From NCBI RefSeq assembly GCF_019048845.1, contig NZ_CP077426.1, positions 2,279,501-2,343,500 of the forward strand: a stretch of DNA of 64,000 nt, given 5' to 3'. Positions within the stretch are counted from its first letter, which is position 1; each line of letters begins with the position of its first letter. This DNA is from Vibrio mimicus. GTDB taxonomy: Bacteria; Pseudomonadota; Gammaproteobacteria; Enterobacterales; Vibrionaceae. Below, piece by piece: positions 30,975-41,922 of this stretch. The notes beneath the pieces are model-generated. The model searched no databases, was not told where the DNA came from, and saw only the letters and a program-made list of their open reading frames with translations. A program made the position numbers and the translations under genes.

Positions 30975-33551
30975 ATGCAAGAGCAATACAACCCGCAAGA
31001 TATTGAACACAAGGTTCAACAGCACTGGGACAACAACAAAACCTTCGTTGTAAGTGAAGACCCAAACAAAGAAAAATTCTACTGTCTTTCTATGTTCCCG
31101 TACCCAAGTGGCCGACTGCATATGGGTCACGTGCGTAACTACACCATCGGTGATGTAGTCTCTCGCTTCCAACGTCTGCAAGGCAAAAACGTTATGCAAC
31201 CTATCGGTTGGGATGCTTTTGGTCTGCCAGCTGAAAACGCAGCAGTAAAAAACAATACTGCGCCGGCACCTTGGACTTACGAAAACATCGAATACATGAA
31301 AAACCAGCTCAAACTACTGGGTTTTGGTTATGACTGGAATCGTGAATTCGCAACTTGTCGCCCTGAGTACTACCGTTGGGAGCAAGAGTTCTTCACTAAG
31401 CTGTTTGAAAAAGGCTTAGTTTACAAAAAGACCTCATCAGTCAACTGGTGTCCAAACGACCAAACGGTTCTGGCTAACGAACAAGTTGAAGACGGTTGCT
31501 GCTGGCGTTGTGACACACCGGTTGAGCAAAAAGAGATCCCTCAGTGGTTTATTAAGATCACTGCATACGCACAAGAGCTGCTTGACGATCTGGATAACCT
31601 AGACGGTTGGCCTGAAATGGTCAAAACCATGCAGCGCAACTGGATTGGCCGCTCTGAAGGTGTGGAACTGAAATTTGCCGTTAAAGGTGAAAACACCGAT
31701 CTTGAAGTGTACACCACGCGTCCAGACACTCTGATGGGTGTCACTTATGTCGGTATCGCCGCAGGTCACCCTCTAGCGGCTAAAGCTGCTGCCAATAACC
31801 CAGCACTCGCCACCTTCATTGATGAATGTAAAAACACCAAGGTTGCAGAAGCTGAGATCGCTACCATGGAAAAGAAAGGCATGGCAACAGGCCTAACCGC
31901 GATCCATCCTCTCAACGGCCGTGAAGTGCCTATCTACATCGCAAATTTCGTGTTGATGGATTACGGTACTGGTGCGGTAATGGCAGTGCCTGCGCACGAT
32001 CAACGTGACTTTGAATTCGCGACCAAATACGGCCTCGACATCATCCCAGTGATTAAGCCTGCCGATGGTAGCGAGCTGGATGTCTCTGAAGCGGCTTACA
32101 CTGAAAAGGGTGTTCTTTTCGCTTCTGGCGAATTTGATGGTTTGGATTTCCAAGCTGCCTTTAATGCGATTGCTGCGAAATTAGAAGCAGAAGGCAAAGG
32201 AAAGAAAACCGTTAACTTCCGTCTGCGTGACTGGGGCGTATCTCGTCAGCGTTACTGGGGTGCTCCAATCCCTATGGTGACCACGGAGGATGGCCAAGTC
32301 CACCCAGTACCAGCAGACCAATTGCCAGTTATCCTGCCAGAAGATGTGGTGATGGATGGCGTAACTAGCCCAATCAAAGCTGATAAAGAGTGGGCAAAAA
32401 CCACCTTTAACGGTGAACCAGCATTGCGTGAAACCGATACCTTCGACACTTTTATGGAGTCATCATGGTACTACGCACGTTACTGTTCACCACAAGCGGA
32501 TGACATTTTAGATCCAGAGAAAGCCAACTACTGGCTGCCAGTTGATCAATACATCGGTGGTATTGAACACGCGTGTATGCACCTGCTCTATTCACGCTTC
32601 TTCCACAAACTGCTGCGTGATGCAGGTTATGTGAAGAGCGATGAGCCGTTCAAAAAGCTCCTGTGTCAAGGCATGGTACTGGCAGATGCCTTCTACTACA
32701 CCAATGAAAAAGGTGGTAAAGAGTGGGTGTCTCCAACAGAAGTTAAAGTAGAACGTGATGGTAAAGGCCGCATCGTTTCTGCAGTGGACACCACTGGTCG
32801 TCAAGTTGAACACTCAGGCATGATCAAAATGTCTAAGTCGAAAAACAACGGCATCGACCCACAAGAGATGGTCGATAAGTACGGCGCTGACACAGTACGT
32901 CTGTTCATGATGTTTGCTTCACCAGCGGACATGACACTGGAATGGCAAGAGTCCGGCGTTGAAGGTGCGAACCGCTTCCTACGTCGTGTATGGAAACTGG
33001 TACGAGAGCACACTGAGCTAGGCCAAGCTCCGGCTCTGGATGCTTCAGCACTGAATGCAGACCAAAAAGCACTGCGCCGCGATGTACACAAAACCATCGC
33101 TAAAGTGACCGATGACGTAGCGCGTCGCCAAACGTTCAACACGGCGATTGCAGCGATCATGGAACTGATGAACAAGCTGACGAAAGCGCCAATGACGGAA
33201 GCGCAAGATCGCGCGATTCTGGATGAAGCACTGAAAGCCATCACACTCATGCTTTACCCAATTACACCGCATATCTGTTTTGAAATGTGGGCGGCATTAG
33301 GTGAAAGCGACATCGACACTGCAAGCTGGCCGACTTACGATGAAGCTGCTCTGGTGGAAGATGAAAAGCTGATCGTCCTGCAAGTGAATGGCAAACTGCG
33401 CGGTAAACTCACTGTCGCGGCTGATGCAACTCAACAACAAGTTGAAGCGTTGGGCATGCAAGATGAAAACGTACAGAAGTTCATTGATGGTCTGACCGTA
33501 CGTAAAGTAATTTACGTACCAGGCAAATTGCTAAACATCGTTGCCAACTAA
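30975..33551 (+). CDS. leuS: Leucyl-tRNA synthetase
   Basis: Class I aminoacyl-tRNA synthetase charging leucine tRNAs. The 858 residues show the HIGH motif in [12 protein letters not shown] (about 42-53), the CP1 editing domain (about 225-415, with TTRPDTLMG and [17 protein letters not shown]), and KMSKS in [10 protein letters not shown] (about 618-627), then the anticodon-binding helical domain. Start: ATG 30975 (MQEQYNP), which gives the family length; the frame is open 36 codons further upstream but without homology. lptE and holA follow as in E. coli. Confidence 0.97.
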   Translation: MQEQYNPQDIEHKVQQHWDNNKTFVVSEDPNKEKFYCLSMFPYPSGRLHMGHVRNYTIGDVVSRFQRLQGKNVMQPIGWDAFGLPAENAAVKNNTAPAPWTYENIEYMKNQLKLLGFGYDWNREFATCRPEYYRWEQEFFTKLFEKGLVYKKTSSVNWCPNDQTVLANEQVEDGCCWRCDTPVEQKEIPQWFIKITAYAQELLDDLDNLDGWPEMVKTMQRNWIGRSEGVELKFAVKGENTDLEVYTTRPDTLMGVTYVGIAAGHPLAAKAAANNPALATFIDECKNTKVAEAEIATMEKKGMATGLTAIHPLNGREVPIYIANFVLMDYGTGAVMAVPAHDQRDFEFATKYGLDIIPVIKPADGSELDVSEAAYTEKGVLFASGEFDGLDFQAAFNAIAAKLEAEGKGKKTVNFRLRDWGVSRQRYWGAPIPMVTTEDGQVHPVPADQLPVILPEDVVMDGVTSPIKADKEWAKTTFNGEPALRETDTFDTFMESSWYYARYCSPQADDILDPEKANYWLPVDQYIGGIEHACMHLLYSRFFHKLLRDAGYVKSDEPFKKLLCQGMVLADAFYYTNEKGGKEWVSPTEVKVERDGKGRIVSAVDTTGRQVEHSGMIKMSKSKNNGIDPQEMVDKYGADTVRLFMMFASPADMTLEWQESGVEGANRFLRRVWKLVREHTELGQAPALDASALNADQKALRRDVHKTIAKVTDDVARRQTFNTAIAAIMELMNKLTKAPMTEAQDRAILDEALKAITLMLYPITPHICFEMWAALGESDIDTASWPTYDEAALVEDEKLIVLQVNGKLRGKLTVAADATQQQVEALGMQDENVQKFIDGLTVRKVIYVPGKLLNIVAN

Positions 33552-33620
33552 CTCACACTTTTTTTATGAGTCACCAAGCCATTAGAACACTCTGTGAACT
33601 CATGGCTTACTTTACTGTCA

Positions 33621-33697
33621 GTAAACAGGGCTCGCCCTGTTTACTTATCTCAGCTTATCGTACAGTTAGCTTTAGCTCTTGGTGAGCTGAGATAAGT
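33621..33697 (+). promoter_or_regulatory. Structured leuS-lptE intercistronic region
   Basis: Two perfect inverted repeats lie back to back: GTAAACAGGG / CCCTGTTTAC (33621-33644, 4-base loop) and ACTTATCTCAGCT / AGCTGAGATAAGT (33643-33697, 29-base loop). A third, AAGCCAT ... ATGGCTT, lies just upstream (about 33578-33608). The last arm ends 30 bases before the lptE ATG and is followed by ATTTTG. Confidence 0.62.
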
Positions 33698-33727
33698 ATT
33701 TTGCCTAATAACGAGACTGATACATCC

Positions 33728-34342
33728 ATGCGTAACTCTCTTTTCTCTACTTTGAAATGGTCACTGTTGATACTGACAACAAGCTTACTGACTGCTTGTG
33801 GCTTCCACTTACGCGGAGATTACAGTATCCCACATGAGCTCTCGAGTATGTCTCTGACCAGTTATGACCAATACAGTGGCTTTACTCGCATGGTGCATCG
33901 TCAGTTACGTCTCAATAAAATTGATCTGCAAGCTCCAGCTGAAAATCTGCCCAATCTGCATCTCTTAAGTGAAAGCACTGGCGAGCGCACTTTATCGCTT
34001 TATCAGAATACGCGTGCCGCAGAAATTGAACTCACTTTTGTCGCAAGCTATCGCGTCACCGTACCTGAGCTGGGCAGCCGCACGTTTACAACCAGTGTTA
34101 CTCGCAGCTACTTAGACAACCCACTGACTGCACTAGCGAAATCTGTCGAGCGCGACATGATTGAGGATGAAATGCGCAAACTGGCAGCAACCCAAATAGT
34201 ACGCCAAATGGCTCGTCTCAAAGCCGACTTTGAACGCAAAACCTTCGATGATGAAAATATTGAAAACGATGGAGTGACCGATTACCAAATCGATACTCAA
34301 GAACTTCCTGCAGAGGTTTCAGCACAAGACAAAAGTGAATAG
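33728..34342 (+). CDS. lptE: LPS-assembly lipoprotein LptE
   Basis: Outer-membrane lipoprotein that plugs the LptD barrel and helps insert LPS. 204 residues; signal peptide with lipobox LTAC, cysteine near residue 24, followed by GFHLRGDYSIPHEL, the conserved LptE start. The start ATG 33728 gives a normal lipoprotein signal; a longer frame from TTG 33701 would add nine polar residues in front and is less likely. The acidic tail (about 175-204) is longer than in E. coli. holA starts 5 bases after the stop. Confidence 0.94.
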   Translation: MRNSLFSTLKWSLLILTTSLLTACGFHLRGDYSIPHELSSMSLTSYDQYSGFTRMVHRQLRLNKIDLQAPAENLPNLHLLSESTGERTLSLYQNTRAAEIELTFVASYRVTVPELGSRTFTTSVTRSYLDNPLTALAKSVERDMIEDEMRKLAATQIVRQMARLKADFERKTFDDENIENDGVTDYQIDTQELPAEVSAQDKSE

Positions 34343-34347
34343 TTTCG

Positions 34348-35376
34348 ATGCGCATTTACGCTGAAAAACTCGCTGAATCACTGCACAAAACGCTCTATCC
34401 GATTTACCTCGTATTCGGTAATGAGCCGCTGCTGATCCAAGAAGCTAAAACCGCCATCGAAAAAGCGGCACAAGCCCAAGGCTTTTTGGAGAAACATAGA
34501 TTTAGCGCGGATGCAGGACTCGATTGGGGTTCAGTGTATGACTGTTGTCAGGCGCTGAGTCTGTTTTCGTCTCGTCAATTAATTGAGATTGAGATCCCTG
34601 AATCAGGAATCAATGCACAAGCGGCGAAAGAGCTAAGCTCACTCGCAAGCCAACTGCATCAAGATATTATCTTGCTCGTGATTGGCCCAAAACTGACTAA
34701 GGCACAAGAAAATGCAGCTTGGCTAAAAACACTTGCGCTGCAAGCCTGCTGGGTCAATTGCCTTACGCCTGAACTGAACCGTTTACCTCAGTTTGTTCAG
34801 CAGCGCTGTTTTGCACTCGGTTTAAAACCGGATGCAGAAGCCGTACAGATGTTAGCGCAGTGGCATGAAGGCAACCTTTTTGCTTTAGCACAAAGTCTAG
34901 AAAAACTGGCTCTTCTCTACCCTGATGGTCAACTTACTTTAGTGCGTTTAGAAGAGTCGCTGAGCCGTCACAACCATTTCACGCCTTACCATTGGATGGA
35001 TGCCTTATTGGAAGGCAAAGCCAATCGTGCGCAACGGATTCTTCGTCAATTAATGCAAGAAGAGAGTGAACCGATTATTTTGATCCGTACTGCGCAAAAA
35101 GAGCTCACGCAACTGCTCAAATGGCAACAAGAACGCCAACAGTTAGGCAATCTCGGTGGCCTATTTGATCGTTACCGTGTATGGCAAAATCGTAGACCAC
35201 TCTACTCAGCCGCTCTACAGCGCTTACCGAGTACAACACTGTTTCGGCTCGTTGGGCTATTGGCCAAAGCCGAATTACTGGCAAAAACGCAATATGAACA
35301 ACCAGTTTGGCCAATCTTGCAGCAACTAAGCCTCGAATGCTGCAATCCCCAGGCAAACCTACCGTTGCTACAGTAA
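34348..35376 (+). CDS. holA: DNA polymerase III delta subunit
   Basis: Clamp-loader subunit that opens the beta clamp at primed sites. 342 residues, family length, with the N-terminal clamp-binding wrench YLVFGNEPLLIQEA (about 18-32), LFSSRQLIEIEIP, and the C-terminal collar domain. In E. coli nadD follows holA; here rsfS follows after 68 bases, so nadD is not at its usual place. Confidence 0.95.
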   Translation: MRIYAEKLAESLHKTLYPIYLVFGNEPLLIQEAKTAIEKAAQAQGFLEKHRFSADAGLDWGSVYDCCQALSLFSSRQLIEIEIPESGINAQAAKELSSLASQLHQDIILLVIGPKLTKAQENAAWLKTLALQACWVNCLTPELNRLPQFVQQRCFALGLKPDAEAVQMLAQWHEGNLFALAQSLEKLALLYPDGQLTLVRLEESLSRHNHFTPYHWMDALLEGKANRAQRILRQLMQEESEPIILIRTAQKELTQLLKWQQERQQLGNLGGLFDRYRVWQNRRPLYSAALQRLPSTTLFRLVGLLAKAELLAKTQYEQPVWPILQQLSLECCNPQANLPLLQ

Positions 35377-35444
35377 AAGCGTGATATACTGCGCCGTTTT
35401 AAGCGAAAGCTATTTTTTATTGATGACATTCAGAGGACATTCTT

Positions 35445-35762
35445 TTGCAAGGTGAAGCACTCAAAGACTTTCTTTCCGACAAAGCCGATGATATGAAGGC
35501 GGTCGATATCGTTACACTTGATGTTCAAGGCAAATCCAGTGTTACCGATTATATGATTGTCTGTACCGGCACCTCGAAAAGACACGTTGCCTCTATTGCA
35601 GAGCATGTAGCGAATGAAGCCAAACTATCCGGCCTGCAACCGCTCGGTATGAACGGAGAAAATGAAGGTGAATGGGTGGTTCTAGATATGGGTACCGTGA
35701 TGCTGCATGTAATGCAAGAAGCACCGCGTGAGCTATACCAACTGGAAAAACTCTGGGGTTAA
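35445..35762 (+). CDS. rsfS: Ribosomal silencing factor RsfS
   Basis: Binds ribosomal protein uL14 on the 50S subunit and blocks subunit joining in starvation. 105 residues, with [23 protein letters not shown], the central signature (in the sequence split over about 36-60), and [16 protein letters not shown]. The start is TTG at 35445, supported by AGAGG 8 bases upstream and by the absence of an earlier ATG. rlmH follows after 2 bases. Confidence 0.95.
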   Translation: MQGEALKDFLSDKADDMKAVDIVTLDVQGKSSVTDYMIVCTGTSKRHVASIAEHVANEAKLSGLQPLGMNGENEGEWVVLDMGTVMLHVMQEAPRELYQLEKLWG

Positions 35763-35764
35763 GT

Positions 35765-36235
35765 GTGAAGATTCAACTGATCGCTGTCGGCACCAAAATG
35801 CCTAAATGGGTTGAAGAAGGCTTTCAAGAGTACCGCCGCCGTTTTCCGCATGATATGCCACTGGAGTTGGTAGAAATTACTGCGGGAAAACGCGGTAAAA
35901 ATGCTGATATTGCGCGCATCTTGCAAAAAGAGGGTGAAGCTATGTTGGCTGCGGTACCAAAAGGCAACCGAATCGTCACCTTAGATATTCCAGGCAAACG
36001 TTGGGACACCGAAGAGCTCGCAGTCCAATTGGAAAGTTGGAAACTCGATGGAAGAGATGTCTCCATTCTTATTGGCGGACCTGAAGGCTTGGCTCCCGCT
36101 TGTAAAGCCGCCGCAGATCAAAGTTGGTCGCTTTCTCCACTAACCTTACCTCACCCTTTAGTGAGAGTGGTGATGGCCGAAAGCTTATACCGCGCTTGGA
36201 GTATTACCACCAACCACCCCTATCATCGAGAATAG
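35765..36235 (+). CDS. rlmH: 23S rRNA pseudouridine-1915 N3-methyltransferase RlmH
   Basis: SPOUT-class methyltransferase that modifies pseudouridine 1915 in helix 69 of assembled 70S ribosomes. 156 residues, close to the E. coli length, with the SAM-binding knot elements ILIGGPEGL and [19 protein letters not shown] and the closing NHPYHRE. It starts with GTG at 35765, directly behind rsfS; the tight spacing suggests coupled translation. Confidence 0.96.
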   Translation: MKIQLIAVGTKMPKWVEEGFQEYRRRFPHDMPLELVEITAGKRGKNADIARILQKEGEAMLAAVPKGNRIVTLDIPGKRWDTEELAVQLESWKLDGRDVSILIGGPEGLAPACKAAADQSWSLSPLTLPHPLVRVVMAESLYRAWSITTNHPYHRE

Positions 36236-36241
36236 AGTGCC

Positions 36242-38158
36242 ATGTTACGCCAGCACACCCCCATCCGTGACCATCAAGCCGAAACTCACCTGTTTCGTAA
36301 TCGCGCTATCGTCTCTTTTTTCGCGATTTTGATCTGCATGGGGCTGCTGGTCACTAACTTATACAATATTCAGATTAATCAGTATCAAGATTACAAAACC
36401 CGCTCCAATGATAACCGTATCAAAGTCGTTCCCATCGCACCGAACCGCGGACTGATTTTTGATCGCAATGGGGTACTGCTTGCCGAAAACCGCCCCGTCT
36501 TTAACTTGGAAGTGATCCCTGAAAAAGTGTCGAATATGGAAGAAACCATTACGCGCTTACAACAAATTTTGGAGATCAGCCCAGAAAAGATCGCGGCATT
36601 TGAAAAAGAACGTAAACAGACTCGTCGTTTTAATTCGGTCCCTCTACTTACTCAACTGACTGATGAAGAAGTGGCCAAATTTTCAGTTAATCAACATAAA
36701 TTCCCCGGTGTTTCTGTTACCGCTAACCTAAAACGCTATTACCCATACGGTGAAGTGTTAACCCACGTCATTGGCTATGTATCAAGGATTAATGACAAAG
36801 ATTTAGAGCGTCTCGATCGCGAAGATAAAAAGGCCAATTACCAAGCCACGCGGGATATTGGCAAGTTAGGTATTGAGCGCTACTACGAAGATCTTCTGCA
36901 CGGAACTGCAGGTTATCAAGAAGTTGAAGTGAACAGCCGCGGACGAGTGATCCGCACTCTCAAATACGTCCCCCCTATTCCGGGTAAAGACATTGTGCTT
37001 AACCTCGATATCGAACTTCAACTCTATGCCTATAAGCTATTGGAAGGTCGTCGTGGTTCGGTAGTCGCCCTCGACCCGAAAGACAATGGTGTTCTCGCCA
37101 TGGTGTCTAGTCCAAGCTACGATCCTAATGCCTTCGTACATGGTATTTCAGGTAAAGATTATAGTGACTTGCTGAATGACAAACGTCGCCCGTTGGTCAA
37201 TCGAACCACACTCGGGATTTATCCACCAGGTTCTACCGTTAAGCCCTTTATTGCCGTTTCAGCCCTACAAGATGGTGTGATTACTCCTAATACCACACGT
37301 AATGACCCGGGTTATTGGCGCATCCCAAACACAGATACTCGCCCATTCCGCGACTGGCTACGCTGGGGACATGGTCGCGTGGATATTATTAAATCCCTAG
37401 AAGAGTCCGTGGATACCTTCTTCTATCAAATCGCCTATGACATGGGGATTGATAAACTCTCAAGCTGGATGATGCGCTTTGGCTTTGGTGATCTAACGGG
37501 TATTGATATTTACGAAGAGAGCAAAGCCAATATGCCGACTCGCGAATGGAAAATGGCTCGCCATAAAGTGCCTTGGTATCAAGGTGACACCATTCCAGTG
37601 GGAATCGGTCAAGGTTATTGGACTGCCACACCGATGCAAATCGCTAAAGCGACTTCAGTGTTGGTCAATCACGGTAAAGTCATTGCACCTCATTTGTTGC
37701 GTGCCACCATTGATAACGGCGAACAGTTTTCAACCCAAAAAGAGACGGCTTACACCACTTATCCTCCAATAGAAGGTGTACCTAAGAAATATTGGGATAT
37801 GGCAATCCAAGGTATGTATCTGGTGAATCACGGCCCAAGAGGTACCGCAAGACGCGCTTTCCAAAACATGACTTACGAAACCGCAGGTAAATCCGGTACA
37901 GCACAGGTATTTGGTTTGGCGGAAGGTCAAAAATACAACGCGAGTGAATTAGCAGAGCACTTACATGACCACGCCCTATTTACTGGCTTTGCACCCGTAA
38001 AAGATCCTAAAGTGATCGTCACATTTGTACTGGAAAACGGCGGCGGAGGTTCCAGTAATGGTGCGCCTGTTGTACGGCAAATTTTTGATCACGTGGTGTT
38101 GGGCAAAAAAGAAGAAGAGCCAAAAGCAGAACCAAAAGAAGAGGTAGTACAACCATGA
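36242..38158 (+). CDS. mrdA: Penicillin-binding protein 2 (elongasome transpeptidase)
   Basis: Class B penicillin-binding protein that cross-links peptidoglycan along the cell wall with RodA. 638 residues: cytoplasmic tail and one membrane helix (about 21-42), the dimerisation/pedestal domain (about 60-250), and the transpeptidase domain with the active serine in PGSTVKP, the SVD motif (SVDTFFYQ) and KSGTAQ. The C-terminus is a Lys/Glu-rich tail. Overlaps mrdB by 4 bases, so the pair is co-translated. Confidence 0.97.
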   Translation: MLRQHTPIRDHQAETHLFRNRAIVSFFAILICMGLLVTNLYNIQINQYQDYKTRSNDNRIKVVPIAPNRGLIFDRNGVLLAENRPVFNLEVIPEKVSNMEETITRLQQILEISPEKIAAFEKERKQTRRFNSVPLLTQLTDEEVAKFSVNQHKFPGVSVTANLKRYYPYGEVLTHVIGYVSRINDKDLERLDREDKKANYQATRDIGKLGIERYYEDLLHGTAGYQEVEVNSRGRVIRTLKYVPPIPGKDIVLNLDIELQLYAYKLLEGRRGSVVALDPKDNGVLAMVSSPSYDPNAFVHGISGKDYSDLLNDKRRPLVNRTTLGIYPPGSTVKPFIAVSALQDGVITPNTTRNDPGYWRIPNTDTRPFRDWLRWGHGRVDIIKSLEESVDTFFYQIAYDMGIDKLSSWMMRFGFGDLTGIDIYEESKANMPTREWKMARHKVPWYQGDTIPVGIGQGYWTATPMQIAKATSVLVNHGKVIAPHLLRATIDNGEQFSTQKETAYTTYPPIEGVPKKYWDMAIQGMYLVNHGPRGTARRAFQNMTYETAGKSGTAQVFGLAEGQKYNASELAEHLHDHALFTGFAPVKDPKVIVTFVLENGGGGSSNGAPVVRQIFDHVVLGKKEEEPKAEPKEEVVQP

Positions 38159-39276
38159 AGATGGATCCTGCAACCGGGCAAAACCGGGCGCTGTTTGAGC
38201 GTTTTCATATCGACCTTCCTCTATTGTTAGGTGTACTGGCACTAATGGGATTTGGCCTCGTTGTCATGTACAGCGCAAGCGGGCAAAGCCTTGCTATGAT
38301 GGATCGTCAAGCTATGCGTATGGCAATGGCTCTTGTCATCATGGTAATTTTGGCGCAAATTCCACCTCGAACTTATGAAAGTGCCGCACCAATATTGTTC
38401 TTCTGCGGTGTGATTTTGTTAGTGTGTGTACTGTTGTTTGGTGAGATATCTAAGGGCGCTCAACGCTGGTTAGATCTCGGTTTCGTTCGCTTCCAACCCT
38501 CAGAATTACTCAAACTCGCAGTACCTTTAATGGTGGCTCGTTACATAGGTAAACACGCCCTTCCCCCTTCATTCAAAACCTTAGCGGCCTCGCTCATCAT
38601 GGTGTTTGTCCCGACAATTTTGATCGCAAAACAGCCGGATCTCGGCACTTCGATCTTGATTGCAGCATCGGGAATTTTTGTGATTTTTTTGGCGGGTATT
38701 AGTTGGAAGCTCATCACTGCAGCAGCAGTCGCGGTGGGCGCATTTGTTCCGGTGCTGTGGTTTTTCTTGATGCACGAATACCAGAAAACACGGGTACGCA
38801 CGCTGTTCGACCCTGAATCGGACCCCCTTGGCGCTGGCTATCACATTATTCAAAGTAAAATTGCGATTGGTTCAGGTGGCTTATCAGGTAAAGGCTGGCT
38901 GCATGGAACTCAATCTCAATTAGAATTCCTTCCCGAACGACATACTGACTTTATCTTTGCAGTGATTGCCGAAGAATGGGGTATGATCGGGATTTTGGTC
39001 CTTCTGAGCCTTTATTTGTTTATTATTGGCCGTGGACTTTACCTTGCCAGCCATGCACAAACCTCTTTTGGGCGAATGATGGCGGGCAGTATCGTACTCA
39101 GCTTCTTTGTTTATGTATTCGTAAACATCGGCATGGTAAGCGGTATTTTACCGGTAGTGGGTGTACCACTGCCTCTGATTAGCTATGGCGGAACGTCAAT
39201 GGTGACTCTGATGGCCGGTTTCGGTATTTTGATGTCCATCCATACGCATCGCAAAGCGTTTTCGAAGACGATTTAA
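38155..39276 (+). CDS. mrdB: Rod-shape SEDS glycosyltransferase RodA
   Basis: SEDS-family polymerase that builds glycan strands for lateral wall growth together with PBP2. 373 residues with about ten hydrophobic segments and the family motif blocks [27 protein letters not shown] (with the catalytic aspartate) and [18 protein letters not shown] near the C-terminus. ATG 38155 overlaps mrdA; a second ATG two codons later is possible. Overlaps rlpA by one base. Confidence 0.97.
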   Translation: MKMDPATGQNRALFERFHIDLPLLLGVLALMGFGLVVMYSASGQSLAMMDRQAMRMAMALVIMVILAQIPPRTYESAAPILFFCGVILLVCVLLFGEISKGAQRWLDLGFVRFQPSELLKLAVPLMVARYIGKHALPPSFKTLAASLIMVFVPTILIAKQPDLGTSILIAASGIFVIFLAGISWKLITAAAVAVGAFVPVLWFFLMHEYQKTRVRTLFDPESDPLGAGYHIIQSKIAIGSGGLSGKGWLHGTQSQLEFLPERHTDFIFAVIAEEWGMIGILVLLSLYLFIIGRGLYLASHAQTSFGRMMAGSIVLSFFVYVFVNIGMVSGILPVVGVPLPLISYGGTSMVTLMAGFGILMSIHTHRKAFSKTI

Positions 39277-40067
39277 TGAACCGAATTTATTTATACATAT
39301 TGCTCACTTTAATCCTCGCGGGGTGTAGTTCTTCGGGAGGACGTTATGATATGCCCGATGATCAAGCGCCAGACACACCGTTGTCTGTTGAACATATTGA
39401 GGATGCTCATCCTCAATACGAGCCTTACAGCTTCGGGGGTAATAAAGACTACACATTACGTGGGCAGAGTTACCGTATCATTAAAAACCCCAAGGGCTTT
39501 AGCGAAGTGGGTAAAGCCTCTTGGTATGGAAAAAAATTTCATGGTCATCTCACGTCTAATGGCGAGATTTATGACATGTATTCAATGACTGCTGCACATA
39601 AAACATTGCCCATTCCAAGCTATGTCAAAGTGATCAATACCGACAATGGTAAATCGACCATTGTGCGCGTTAATGATCGTGGGCCATTCCATGAAGGCCG
39701 CGTTATCGACTTAAGTTATGCGGCAGCCTACAAAATCGGTGTTGTTCAAGCCGGTACAGCCAACGTGCGTATCGAAGTGATCACTGTCGATAAACCCGCT
39801 AAACCGCGCCCAAAAAGCAAAAGCAATGCACTGGAATACGTCATTCAGGTGGTTTCATCACAACATATTGAACGTGTGCGAACTTTGGCGCAAAACTTAG
39901 GTCAGAGTTTATCGGCGCCGAGCTTCGTAGAAAGTACAAATAGTACGCATCGCCTGTATCTCGGCCCATTTACTGACGATGACCTGACGCAGACCTTACT
40001 TGAACAAGTAAAATCCGCAGGCTACGACAGCGCGTTTATTAAAGCGATTAATAAACAGACTCAATGA
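39276..40067 (+). CDS. rlpA: Septal-ring lytic transglycosylase RlpA
   Basis: Outer-membrane lipoprotein of 263 residues. Signal with lipobox ILAGC (cysteine 17) followed by SSSGG; a double-psi beta-barrel (about 78-170, GKASWYGKKFHG and VRVNDRGPF with the catalytic aspartate); and a C-terminal SPOR domain (about 185-260) that binds denuded glycan at the septum. In Pseudomonas RlpA cleaves naked glycan; the same is inferred here. The TAATG overlap with mrdB shows operon membership. Confidence 0.94.
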   Translation: MNRIYLYILLTLILAGCSSSGGRYDMPDDQAPDTPLSVEHIEDAHPQYEPYSFGGNKDYTLRGQSYRIIKNPKGFSEVGKASWYGKKFHGHLTSNGEIYDMYSMTAAHKTLPIPSYVKVINTDNGKSTIVRVNDRGPFHEGRVIDLSYAAAYKIGVVQAGTANVRIEVITVDKPAKPRPKSKSNALEYVIQVVSSQHIERVRTLAQNLGQSLSAPSFVESTNSTHRLYLGPFTDDDLTQTLLEQVKSAGYDSAFIKAINKQTQ

Positions 40068-40070
40068 CCA

Positions 40071-40118
40071 CTCAAACCTGACCCGAGCATATCTGGTCTG
40101 GTTTGAGACGTTATTTTT
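40071..40118 (+). terminator. Terminator between rlpA and dacA
   Basis: CTCAAACC-T-GACC pairs with GGTC-T-GGTTTGAG (40071-40107, one internal T-T mismatch), followed by ACGTTATTTTTGTT. Likely ends the leuS-rlpA transcript. Confidence 0.65.
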
Positions 40119-40158
40119 GTTAAGATTACGGACACTTAAGTAGAACTAAGCATTCACC

Positions 40159-41334
40159 ATGAAAAAATCAATCCTAAAATCCGTGTTAGCGTCTTCAGTT
40201 ACGCTTTCTCTCACGCTAAGCAGCACTGCTTTTGCCTCTCCTATCGTGACTCCAGACGCTCCACAAATCGCAGCTAAAGGTTACGTATTGATGGATTACC
40301 ATTCAGGGAAAGTTTTGGCCGAAAAAGAGATGAATACTAAACTCTCTCCTGCCAGCTTAACCAAAATGATGACCAGTTATGTGATTGGCCAAGAAGTGAA
40401 ACGTGGCAACATCTCGCTTAACGATGATGTCGTCATCAGTAAAAATGCTTGGGCAAAAAATTTCCCAGATTCATCAAAGATGTTCGTTGAAGTCGGCACA
40501 ACGGTAAAAGTCAGTGATCTTAACCGCGGCATCATCATCCAATCAGGTAATGATGCGTGTGTGGCCATGGCAGAGCATGTGGCAGGAACGGAAGATGCAT
40601 TTGTGGATTTGATGAACGCTTGGGCAAGCTCGCTCGGCATGAAAAATTCGCACTTTACCAACTCACATGGCTTAGATAATCCCGATTTATACTCAACACC
40701 ATACGACCTAGCTTTGCTTGGTCAAGCATTGATCCGTGATGTCCCTGAAGAGTATGCGATTTACTCTGAGCAAAAATTCACTTATAACGGCATCACCCAA
40801 TACAACCGTAACGGTTTGCTTTGGGATAAAAGCATGAATGTGGATGGTATCAAAACCGGACACACTAGCGGCGCTGGTTATAACCTCGTTAGCTCAGCAA
40901 CAGAAGGCAACATGCGTTTGGTTGCGGTCGTCATGGGGACTGATAACGAAAACGCACGTAAAGCCGAAAGCAAAAAACTCCTCAGCTACGGCTTCCGTTT
41001 CTTTGAAACTGTAGCACCACACAAAGCAGGCGAAACTTTCGTTAATGAAACCATCTGGATGGGCGACAAAGATACTATTGCTCTGGGCGTAGATAAAGAC
41101 ACTTACGTGACATTACCGCGTGGCCAAGCGAAAGATCTCACGGCAAGCTTTGTACTAGAGAAAGAGCTGAAAGCACCGCTGAAAAAAGGTGATGTGGTTG
41201 GTACGCTTTACTATCAACTGGCCGGTAATGACATTGCTCAATACCCATTAATGGCACTGGAAGATGTTCAAGAAGGTAGCCTATTCAGCCGTCTGTGGGA
41301 TTACCTAGTTCTGCTGTTCAAAAGCTGGTTCTAA
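40159..41334 (+). CDS. dacA: D-alanyl-D-alanine carboxypeptidase (PBP5)
   Basis: Low-molecular-weight penicillin-binding protein that trims the terminal D-Ala from pentapeptides and so keeps cell shape. 391 residues: signal peptide (1-26, ending STAFA), SxxK in SPASLTKM, SGN in QSGNDAC, KTG in IKTGHTSGAG, a C-terminal beta-domain (about 280-370), and a final amphipathic helix LFSRLWDYLVLLFKSWF that docks on the outer face of the inner membrane. Confidence 0.97.
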   Translation: MKKSILKSVLASSVTLSLTLSSTAFASPIVTPDAPQIAAKGYVLMDYHSGKVLAEKEMNTKLSPASLTKMMTSYVIGQEVKRGNISLNDDVVISKNAWAKNFPDSSKMFVEVGTTVKVSDLNRGIIIQSGNDACVAMAEHVAGTEDAFVDLMNAWASSLGMKNSHFTNSHGLDNPDLYSTPYDLALLGQALIRDVPEEYAIYSEQKFTYNGITQYNRNGLLWDKSMNVDGIKTGHTSGAGYNLVSSATEGNMRLVAVVMGTDNENARKAESKKLLSYGFRFFETVAPHKAGETFVNETIWMGDKDTIALGVDKDTYVTLPRGQAKDLTASFVLEKELKAPLKKGDVVGTLYYQLAGNDIAQYPLMALEDVQEGSLFSRLWDYLVLLFKSWF

Positions 41335-41368
41335 TTAAAACCATACTCAAGTCAATACATACAACTGC

Positions 41369-41394
41369 AAAAGCCGCATAAAGCGGCTTTTTTG
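41369..41394 (+). terminator. dacA terminator
   Basis: AAGCCGC / GCGGCTT stem with a 5-base loop, A-rich on the left, and a T run on the right. Confidence 0.86.
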
Positions 41395-41467
41395 TTCACT
41401 TGAGATCCTAGCCGAATGGCTGTAGTATTTCGTCCCGTTTTTCCAATGCTCAAACTGGAGTGTCCCC

Positions 41468-41746
41468 ATGCTGAACATCAACTCTGATGCAAAATTAAAA
41501 GATCTGCTCGAATTCCCATGTTCCTTTACTTACAAAGTGATGGGATATGCTAAGCCTGAGCTACCAGAACGGGTATTGGAAGTGATTCAGCGTCATGCTC
41601 CAGGCAATTACAGCCCACGAGTAAAACCAAGCGCAAAAGGAAACTACCACGCCGTTTCTGTCACGATTAACGCGACCTCAATTGAGCAAGTTGAGATTCT
41701 CTATAAAGAGTTAGGTGAAATCGATATCGTGCGAATGGTACTGTAA
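41468..41746 (+). CDS. ybeD: YbeD/DUF493 family protein
   Basis: A 92-residue protein with a ferredoxin-like ACT-type fold expected for the family; [14 protein letters not shown] at the start and [19 protein letters not shown] in the middle are typical. The gene lies between dacA and lipB in many gamma-proteobacteria, and a regulatory role for lipoate synthesis has been proposed but not shown. AGTGTCCCC precedes the ATG; the gene has its own terminator. Confidence 0.93.
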   Translation: MLNINSDAKLKDLLEFPCSFTYKVMGYAKPELPERVLEVIQRHAPGNYSPRVKPSAKGNYHAVSVTINATSIEQVEILYKELGEIDIVRMVL

Positions 41747-41780
41747 ATACGCAGTTTTTTTATATATTAAAATTTTTTTG

Positions 41781-41806
41781 AAAGCAGCTTAGGCTGCTTT
41801 TTCTTT
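41781..41806 (+). terminator. ybeD terminator
   Basis: AAAGCAGC / GCTGCTTT with a 4-base loop and T-rich tail. Confidence 0.87.
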
Positions 41807-41922
41807 ATTTTTCATAAAATTAATAAATCCACCTTGTTATCAGGGTCAAAAAGTTCCCCCACATGTGTAGTTCATTATTGGCAAGCAGTTTATAATCGAA
41901 AAACTTTATATATCTCTGGCGG

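Noticed and set aside
32801..33250. 149-codon minus-strand frame inside leuS
   Set aside because: Antisense shadow of leuS; Ser/Arg-rich composition and no start signals.
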